A stretch of DNA of 64,000 nt, taken from positions 1 through 64,000 of the forward strand of contig JANLTP010000019.1 of assembly GCA_031363055.1 (NCBI GenBank), in the 5' to 3' direction. The notes below the pieces were generated by a model that searched no databases, was not told the DNA's origin, and was given only the letters and a program-made list of their open reading frames with translations. The stretch comes from JANLTP01 sp031363055 (GTDB lineage: Bacteria; Pseudomonadota; Gammaproteobacteria; Burkholderiales; Burkholderiaceae_E). Shown here piece by piece: positions 58,881 through 64,000 of the stretch (its first letter is position 1; each line of letters starts with the position of its first letter). Position numbers and translations under genes: made by a program.

Positions 58881-59828
58881 ATGAACTCCGAAAACACTCC
58901 AAATTCTGCAGCCGGGTATCCGCGCGATCTGATCGGTTACGGTCAGCATCCACCGCAGGCAGACTGGCCCCACCGTGCCCGAATCGCGGTTCAATTTGTC
59001 CTCAACTACGAAGAAGGCTCGGAGAACTCGGTGCTGCACGGAGATCCGGGGTCGGAGCAGTTTTTGTCGGAAATCATCGGAGCAGCCGAATATCCGGCAC
59101 GGCACCTATCGATGGAATCCATTTACGAATATGGTTCGAGAGTCGGCGTCTGGAGACTGCTGCGCGAATTCGAAAAACGTCGTATGCCGCTGACCGTGTT
59201 CGGTGTATCGATGGCGCTCGAGCGCCACCCGGAGTTGACTCAGGCGCTATGCGAATTGGGTCATGAAATCGCCTGCCATGGCTGGCGCTGGATTCATTAC
59301 CAGCAAGTACCCGAAACGACCGAGCGCGAACATATGCAGCGCGGCACCGAGATCATTCGGCGTATGACCGCCGGCGCCTGGCCGCTGGGCTGGTACACCG
59401 GTCGCGACAGCCCGAACACCCGCCGATTGCTGCTTGATCACGGTGGCTTCGAATACGACAGCGATTATTACGGCGACGACCTGCCCTTTTATACCCACGT
59501 CACGCGCACCGACGGTTCAATCAGCCCCCACCTGATTGTGCCGTACACCCTGGACAGCAACGATATGCGCTTTGCGTCAGCGCAGGGATTTAACACCAGC
59601 GACCATTTTTTCCAGTACTTGAAAGACAGCTTTGACGTGTTGTATCAGGAAGGTGCTGAGACACCGAAAATGATGTCGGTTGGCATGCATTGCCGGCTGT
59701 TGGGTCGCCCTGGGCGACTGCGCGGCCTGCAACGCTTTCTCGACTACGTCGAGCAACATGATCGCGTCTGGATCTGTCGTCGAATCGATATCGCCCGACA
59801 TTGGGCGGCGCGGTTTCCACCTCGCTAG
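58881..59828 (+). CDS. puuE: Allantoinase/polysaccharide-deacetylase-type hydrolase PuuE
   Basis: The 315 residues match the PuuE form of allantoinase: YPRDLIGYGQHPPQADWPHRARIAVQFVLNYEEGSENSVLHGD, EIACHGWRWIHY (His equivalent of the NodB HxxxH site), GWYTGRDSPNTRRLL, FEYDSDYYGDDLPF and MHCRLLGRPGRL. It would hydrolyse allantoin to allantoate in purine breakdown. No other purine-degradation gene is in the window. It is divergent from ada-alkA. Confidence 0.9.
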   Translation: MNSENTPNSAAGYPRDLIGYGQHPPQADWPHRARIAVQFVLNYEEGSENSVLHGDPGSEQFLSEIIGAAEYPARHLSMESIYEYGSRVGVWRLLREFEKRRMPLTVFGVSMALERHPELTQALCELGHEIACHGWRWIHYQQVPETTEREHMQRGTEIIRRMTAGAWPLGWYTGRDSPNTRRLLLDHGGFEYDSDYYGDDLPFYTHVTRTDGSISPHLIVPYTLDSNDMRFASAQGFNTSDHFFQYLKDSFDVLYQEGAETPKMMSVGMHCRLLGRPGRLRGLQRFLDYVEQHDRVWICRRIDIARHWAARFPPR

Positions 59829-59855
59829 TGTCTGTCGTTGCCGTTGTGCGTGGGC

Positions 59856-59881
59856 AAAAAAAAGGCGAGTACGAACTCGCC
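59856..59881 (-). terminator. Rho-independent terminator for the LigA/LigB/flavin-reductase transcript
   Basis: On the minus strand GGCGAGT and ACTCGCC form a seven-pair stem with a four-base loop, followed directly by eight T. It lies about 250 bases beyond the flavin reductase stop. In the other direction it lacks a T tract, so it mainly serves minus-strand transcripts. Confidence 0.75.
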
Positions 59882-60080
59882 CTTAACGGAGACAACTAGT
59901 GAAACACTTCTCGCCAGACCCTTGCCGACTGACTGGACTGAACGTTAAAACGCCAAACAGCGGCTCTGTCAACTTATCAGGTAACCGGACAAGCAAGGGT
60001 TTACGCGAAGTCATGAGTATCTGCCCGATTCGAAGGCTGTGCAAGCCGCATTGACCGGAAATGCAGAATTTCTTGAAACC

Positions 60081-60110
60081 GTTTGTAACTTGTTTGTAAC
60101 TTGTTTGTAG
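60081..60110. repeat. 11-bp tandem repeat, 2.7 copies
   Basis: GTTTGTAACTT occurs at 60081 and 60092, with a partial third copy (GTTTGTAG) at 60103, just downstream of the flavin reductase stop. Confidence 0.8.
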
Positions 60111-60134
60111 TCAGGGTCTTTACATCAAAGCTTT

Positions 60135-60737
60135 TCAGGTCAGATGTTGACGGGATCGGACACTGGCCGCCAGTGCGTCGTCATCAAAGGTTTGACTGAT
60201 CGCAAACTCACCCTTGCGAAACAATAACGGCGAACCCTCGACGCGAGCGCAGCGAATGACCGCGCCAATGAACAGAACGTGATCGCCGAATTCGTGGGCA
60301 GACTGGGTCTCGCATTCGAACCAGGCCAACGCGCCATCGAGCAAGGGCACATCGTGCAGTCCGGGATGCAGCGGTACGTTTGCAAACCGGTCGGGTCGGC
60401 GCTGCGAGAATTGCCTTGCCAGACCGAGTTGATGCGACTCGAGCACATTGACCGCGAAATATCGGGCGCGTCGAAACACCGCCAAGCTGCTCGAATTCAG
60501 TCCCAGACTCCAGAGTACCAAGGGCGGGTCGAGCGACAACGTGTTGAAGCTGCTCGCCGTCAAGCCGACAGGTTCGTTGGCATCACTGAGGGTTGTTACG
60601 ACCGTTACACCGGTGGCAAACATACCCAGGCAATCGCGAACGTGACGTCGATCCGCCACCTGCGGCGCGTGATCCAACGGGTGCGATACCAATGTTTTCG
60701 GTGTGGGCTTATTCAATGTGCGGCTTTGAAGAAACAC
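60135..60737 (-). CDS. Flavin reductase family protein
   Basis: The 200 residues have the split-barrel FMN-binding fold: VRDCLGMFATGVTVVTTLSDANEPVGLTASSFNTLSLDPPLVLWSLG, FAVNVLESHQLGLARQFSQR and HVLFIGAVIRCARVEGSPLLFRKGEF. It supplies reduced flavin to a two-component monooxygenase, none of which is adjacent. The start overlaps the LigB-like gene by 29 bases, so the last gene of the operon is coupled to it. Confidence 0.88.
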   Translation of the reverse strand: MFLQSRTLNKPTPKTLVSHPLDHAPQVADRRHVRDCLGMFATGVTVVTTLSDANEPVGLTASSFNTLSLDPPLVLWSLGLNSSSLAVFRRARYFAVNVLESHQLGLARQFSQRRPDRFANVPLHPGLHDVPLLDGALAWFECETQSAHEFGDHVLFIGAVIRCARVEGSPLLFRKGEFAISQTFDDDALAASVRSRQHLT

Positions 60738-61563
60738 CAGTCAGGTGATTGAGCGTCATAACCGCCACTGTACAGCCAACCGCGAAAATTGGAATCGGTT
60801 GGTAGTGGCGAACGGTCCCGACGCCGCCGGCTGCGGCGGCCACGGCGATAAAGTTACGGATCTCGAAGCCGCCCTGCCCGGCGTCACGGTAGGTGTCGTG
60901 ATCGCTGTACGACAGCAGCGCCTCACGATCATTGCGGCACCAACGATCCAGAAATTCGCTATCCCAGGCCTCATTGATTTTTCCCGAGTCCGGCGTGGCG
61001 GGCCAATGTGATATTCCACCGGTACCCACCAGCGCCAATCGCTTCGGCGAGCGATCACAAGCGCGCCGCAATGCCGCCCCAAAGGCCCAGGCGCGCGCGA
61101 GCGGCGTCAACGGCGGCCCCTGACAGTTGATATTGACTGGGATGATGGGCAGATCGTAGGCGGGCGTCAAAAAATGCAGCGGCACCATGATGCCGTGATC
61201 GAATTTCCATTCCTGCGCATACGCCAGGTCAACGTCCTGCATGATTTCGCGAATCAGATGTTCCGACAGCGCGGCGTCGCCAGGCACCTGAGTGCGCGGT
61301 ATACCCAGCCAGGCCGGGTCTTCGATCGGCCCTTCGTAACTGTCGGCCATACCGATCGCGAACGCTGGCATATTATTCATGAAAAAATTCGCGAAGTGTT
61401 CGGCTGCGACCACAATCAACGCGTCCGGCGCGCTGGCTCGCAGCTCCTCGCCCATCGCATAAAGCGCTGAATGCAGCGCGTCCTTGAGTTTGCGGTCAGC
61501 AAGCGCGGCGCGACCAACGATACCCGGCGCATGACTGCAGATACCCGCGAATACCAGGCTCAT
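60709..61563 (-). CDS. Class III extradiol ring-cleavage dioxygenase, LigB-like catalytic subunit
   Basis: The 284 residues open MSLVFAGICSHAPGIVG with the first iron-ligand His (CSHAPG). VAAEHFANFF carries a further His, WKFDHGIMVPLHFL the central His and IIPVNINCQGPPLTPLARAWAFG the LigB C-terminal core, with GTGGISHWPATP near the active site. It should open a catechol-type ring such as protocatechuate at the 4,5 position together with the LigA-like subunit. The exact substrate is unknown. Confidence 0.88.
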   Translation of the reverse strand: MSLVFAGICSHAPGIVGRAALADRKLKDALHSALYAMGEELRASAPDALIVVAAEHFANFFMNNMPAFAIGMADSYEGPIEDPAWLGIPRTQVPGDAALSEHLIREIMQDVDLAYAQEWKFDHGIMVPLHFLTPAYDLPIIPVNINCQGPPLTPLARAWAFGAALRRACDRSPKRLALVGTGGISHWPATPDSGKINEAWDSEFLDRWCRNDREALLSYSDHDTYRDAGQGGFEIRNFIAVAAAAGGVGTVRHYQPIPIFAVGCTVAVMTLNHLTGVSSKPHIE

Positions 61564-61886
61564 AAACCCGCCACCTTGTCGTCGGTTGATGTGGTCATCG
61601 CGTAAATACCGGCGCGAACCGGCCCGTGACGACGAACGCCGTCGCGCATGGACTGCAGGTAGTCGGCCCAGGGCATACCGAGCACGGCCGCATAGTGCAT
61701 AAGCAACTGGCCGTTGGCGCCCAATACATAAAGTCTTCCGATATCACCCTCCAAAATCGCCTGTCGTTCTTCATCCGTCAACGCATAATCGCCAAGCAAG
61801 CAGGCCAAATCATCTCGAAAGCGGCGCTGAACAGCAGGCTCGCGATTCAAATGGTAGAGAAACTTCTGTACCTGATAAAGACTCAT
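61560..61886 (-). CDS. LigA-like small subunit of extradiol dioxygenase
   Basis: From 61886 (MSLYQVQKFLYHLNREPAVQRRFRDD), 108 residues. This is the all-helical LigA domain: LLGDYALTDEERQAILEGDIGRLYVLGANGQLLMHYAAVLGMPWADYLQSM. It covers the active site of LigB in protocatechuate 4,5-dioxygenase-type enzymes. It is the first gene of the operon and overlaps the LigB-like start by four bases. The divergent ModA-like gene starts 54 bases away. Confidence 0.88.
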   Translation of the reverse strand: MSLYQVQKFLYHLNREPAVQRRFRDDLACLLGDYALTDEERQAILEGDIGRLYVLGANGQLLMHYAAVLGMPWADYLQSMRDGVRRHGPVRAGIYAMTTSTDDKVAGL

Positions 61887-61939
61887 TGCCAAGGCTCCCG
61901 ATGAGCGGTATTTTAGAGCCATAACCAGGAAATTCACCC

Positions 61940-62659
61940 ATGTCTGCCAGTTCGGCAATGTCCGATGTCCATGTGCTCTCTTCAATGGCAACGCGAGAGA
62001 CCCTGAACGAGCTGATCCGATTGTTCTCGCAGCGCACCGGGCGGCACATCAGCACAGAAAGCGCCGGCGGCGTCGATGTCCTGAAAAGGGTGCAAGCCGA
62101 CGCGCAGACCGATCGCATTGATCTGGTAGTTCTGGCGTCGACCGCGATCGACCAGCTTGTCGCGCAAGGCAAGTTGCTGGCCGACACCCGACTGGAGTTT
62201 GTCAATTCGGGTATGGGTATGGCGGTCCGATCGGGCGCAATGCGACCCGATCTCGGTTCGGAACCAGCGCTTCGGGACGCACTGCTCGCGGCACCGTCGT
62301 TGGGCTACTCAACCGGGCCAAGTGGAACGTACTTGTTGAAGATGTTTCAGATGATGGGCATTTATGAAACCGTAAAGCCGCGAATAGTGCAGGCGCCGGC
62401 CGGAGTGCCGGTTGCAGCACTGATTGCCAGCGGCGAAGTCGCGCTCGGCTTCCAGCAAATCAGCGAGTTCATCAACGCGCCGGGAATCGAGCTGGTCGGA
62501 CCGCTTCCAGCGACGTTGCAGATGGTGACCACATTCAGCGCGGCTGCGACCGTTCGGGCGCATAACCGCGATGTGGTTCGCGAATTGCTGGCGTTCATGA
62601 ACCACCGCGAGGCCGACGCCATCAAACGACGTTTTGGTATGGAACCGGTGACTCGTTGA
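61940..62659 (+). CDS. ModA-like substrate-binding protein without signal peptide
   Basis: The 239 residues have the molybdate-binding (ModA/SBP_bac_11) fold: DVHVLSSMATRETLNELIRLFSQRTG, then LVVLASTAIDQLVAQGKL, LGYSTGPSGTYLLKMFQMMG, ALIASGEVALGFQQISEFI and a final helix. The N-terminus (MSASSAMSDVHVLSS) goes straight into the first strand with no hydrophobic leader, so it is predicted cytoplasmic. Such signal-less ModA-like proteins occur near ring-cleavage genes; a regulatory or chaperone role is possible. It is divergent from the LigA/LigB operon. Confidence 0.82.
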   Translation: MSASSAMSDVHVLSSMATRETLNELIRLFSQRTGRHISTESAGGVDVLKRVQADAQTDRIDLVVLASTAIDQLVAQGKLLADTRLEFVNSGMGMAVRSGAMRPDLGSEPALRDALLAAPSLGYSTGPSGTYLLKMFQMMGIYETVKPRIVQAPAGVPVAALIASGEVALGFQQISEFINAPGIELVGPLPATLQMVTTFSAAATVRAHNRDVVRELLAFMNHREADAIKRRFGMEPVTR

Positions 62660-62699
62660 ACTAAAGAACGAAACAGACGCGCGCTGGTCTGTTTGGCTC

Positions 62700-63770
62700 C
62701 TAGTCGAACTTCGCCTTGTGCAGTGCCGCCGTCAGATCCGCATTCGGAAAATCCGTATTCGGAAGTCCAGCGACCTGTGCAGTACTCGACCCGCCGGCCA
62801 GCCGATCCGCCAAAGCATGGGCGGCGATTCGATGTGCCGGCGGATGCCAATGAACCCGGTCCTTGGCGAACAATTCACGATCGGCGAGCGGACCGAAGAG
62901 GTTCGCCGGGTCCAGCCAGAACACCCGGTTACCGAGGTACTCGCCCAGCAATTGCCTCAGTCCGCTGTCATCATAGGCGGACACGCGCCCGTCCCCGAGT
63001 ACTTGCACTCTGGGTATCATCAGTACCGGTATCCTGGCCACTTGCAGTGCCTGCAATGACTCTCCAAAGATCTGTGCGAATGACCTACGCCAGGCGGCCA
63101 CTCGGGCCGGATCACGATTGGCGCTGGCTTCGTCCTCGGCATCGCTGAGCGCGCTTTGCAGTCGGATGTTTTCCGGCAAGAGTTTCGGGGTGATCTGTTC
63201 GCTCTTGTACTCATGCAAACGCGCAATCAGATAACTGCGCCGTGCCCAATCGCGCGGATGCTGACTATTCGCCTGCTGTGCCCGTCCCCAATCGCGCTCG
63301 TCTTCAAACTCGTTGGACATTCCGAAGTGAAAGATGACCAGATCCGGCGAATATTGCAGGGCGCGACGCAAGACGAGCTGCTGTCGTCGTGCACCAAAGC
63401 CCGGTACTGCCAGATTGATCGACTCGACTCTGAATCCTCGTGCGCGCATCTGCTCACCCAATATCGCCGGGTAAGCTTCTTCCAACGAGGCTCCGCGCGC
63501 AATTGAATCACCGACAGTAATAATCCGAAAGGTCGCGGCTGGCTTCTCGCGCAGCATGTGTTGCTCATAAAAGCGCCGGCCACCGGCGCGCACAAATTGC
63601 ACCGATCTGTCAGTTTCTACAAAACCACTATCCTGGTCAAAGCCGTATTGATAACGGCCACTGAAAAAATCGACCATGGTGAATCGGATCAGCAGCTCCA
63701 TACCGACCAAGGTCAACAACACAGCCCAAAACGCCGGCGTTGCAAACTTGCTCCATGAACGCGCTGACAT
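62700..63770 (-). CDS. SGNH/GDSL-family hydrolase, membrane-anchored
   Basis: From the ATG at 63770 (a TTG at 63776 is possible) the 356 residues start with one membrane span (FWAVLLTLVGMELLIRFTMV). The SGNH domain follows: ITVGDSIARG (block I Ser), AVPGFGARRQQLVLRRAL, FHFGMSNEFEDERDWG and HWHPPAHRIAAHALADRL with the catalytic His. The C-terminal tail has short Asn-rich repeats. It follows an MBOAT gene, a pairing typical of O-acetylation of an extracellular polysaccharide. Confidence 0.85.
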   Translation of the reverse strand: MSARSWSKFATPAFWAVLLTLVGMELLIRFTMVDFFSGRYQYGFDQDSGFVETDRSVQFVRAGGRRFYEQHMLREKPAATFRIITVGDSIARGASLEEAYPAILGEQMRARGFRVESINLAVPGFGARRQQLVLRRALQYSPDLVIFHFGMSNEFEDERDWGRAQQANSQHPRDWARRSYLIARLHEYKSEQITPKLLPENIRLQSALSDAEDEASANRDPARVAAWRRSFAQIFGESLQALQVARIPVLMIPRVQVLGDGRVSAYDDSGLRQLLGEYLGNRVFWLDPANLFGPLADRELFAKDRVHWHPPAHRIAAHALADRLAGGSSTAQVAGLPNTDFPNADLTAALHKAKFD

Positions 63771-63773
63771 ATT

Positions 63774-63815
63774 CAAAACTGCAACCTATGCAAAACTGCA
63801 ACCGATTCAAAACTG
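63774..63815 (-). repeat. 16-17-bp tandem repeat before the SGNH gene
   Basis: The word CAAAACTG (plus strand) recurs at 63774, 63791 and 63807, spaced 17 and 16 bases apart. The region joins the MBOAT stop to the SGNH start. Confidence 0.7.
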
Positions 63816-64000
63816 AAAGTAGATAAATTCCTGGTCCAGCGCCAGAGACGACGCGACCAATAACAATAACACCAGGTAATCGATTGCACGCAGCGGCCAA
63901 CGGCGATGGCCCAGCGCCACCTCGTCCTGACCTTGCCAGCTCGCCCATTGCAGCAACAGCAACGGCGCAACATGGATCAGCACCCAAAGCAACGGACCCA
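63807..64000 (-). CDS. MBOAT O-acyltransferase, C-terminal end (start outside window)
   Basis: The minus-strand frame is open from the right edge to a stop at 63807. It reads LLWVLIHVAPLLLLQWASWQG, a basic loop, RAIDYLVLLLLVASSLALDQEFIYFQF. A membrane span followed by a short EFIYFQF tail is typical of the C-terminus of bacterial MBOAT proteins (AlgI-like). The following SGNH gene supports an O-acetylation locus. Only about 64 residues are visible. Confidence 0.7.
   Translation of the reverse strand, partial: GPLLWVLIHVAPLLLLQWASWQGQDEVALGHRRWPLRAIDYLVLLLLVASSLALDQEFIYFQF

Larger units (their letters stand above)
59829..60134. other. 306-base intergenic region with terminator and 11-bp repeats
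   Basis: It holds a hairpin near 59864-59881, then about 200 bases with no recognisable gene, and an 11-bp tandem repeat at 60081-60110. No tRNA or small RNA could be identified. Confidence 0.7.

Overview
This is a 64-kb stretch of a Gram-negative chromosome with about 58% GC by eye. It looks betaproteobacterial, most likely Burkholderiales. The reasons are four separate Bug-type tricarboxylate-binding proteins, a Cys-nucleophile intracellular PHB depolymerase, LigA/LigB ring-cleavage genes, an AcnX operon with its own Bug protein, and a SlyX/S4 pair. No rRNA, tRNA, CRISPR array, integrase or IS element was seen. The genus cannot be named from the sequence. Both ends cut genes: a glutathione S-transferase on the left and an MBOAT acyltransferase on the right.

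Layout. 1-16.7 kb is mixed housekeeping: phaZ, an FAD oxidoreductase, a TIGR01244 protein, slyX/S4, a glycosyltransferase, a TruC-like pseudouridine synthase facing a DUF2256-SDR pair, a YafY/EVE/acid phosphatase operon, a toxin-antitoxin-like HTH/DUF6036 pair, an SDR, a decayed DJ-1/PfpI gene, a Bcr/CflA exporter, citrate synthase and phosphate acetyltransferase. 16.7-26.5 kb is a catabolic region. It holds a Bug protein, an SDR dehydrogenase, a GntR/FCD regulator and a divergent operon of Rieske dioxygenase alpha and beta, extradiol dioxygenase, amidohydrolase/decarboxylase, enoyl-CoA hydratase and a haloalkane-dehalogenase-type hydrolase. This fits uptake and meta-type cleavage of an aromatic acid. 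26.5-34.8 kb carries psd, an RlpA-like protein, a disrupted LURP-one-like gene, a six-gene minus-strand operon (two hydrolases, RidA, Bug, AcnX large and small subunits) and a DHH phosphoesterase.

34.8-41.5 kb has DUF3617, a NosR-like flavo/iron-sulphur membrane protein, ApbE, an AidB-like acyl-CoA dehydrogenase and another Bug protein. 41.6-43.7 kb encodes the strangest protein here: 714 residues, of which about 528 are a Val/Ile-Glu-Lys/Arg repeat, followed by a helix-hairpin-helix domain. 43.9-51 kb has a dienoyl-CoA-reductase-like SDR, an atypical enolase homologue overlapping an APH-fold kinase, a GST, an FMO-like flavoprotein and a fourth Bug protein. 51-64 kb has DUF2853, a GDT1-type Mn exporter, DUF4197, a ChrR-type cupin, a TRAP substrate-binding protein beside an orphan sugar-type ABC ATPase, a YHS lipoprotein, ogt and ada-alkA repair genes, puuE, a LigA/LigB/flavin-reductase operon facing a signal-less ModA-like protein, and an SGNH hydrolase after the MBOAT gene.

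Three small-scale features stand out. An 18-nt motif overlaps the TAG stop codon of three unrelated genes. Short tandem repeats, three of them with an exact 18-bp period, sit at gene starts in the catabolic region. Inverted repeats lie at the control regions of the HTH/DUF6036 and GntR/dioxygenase loci.
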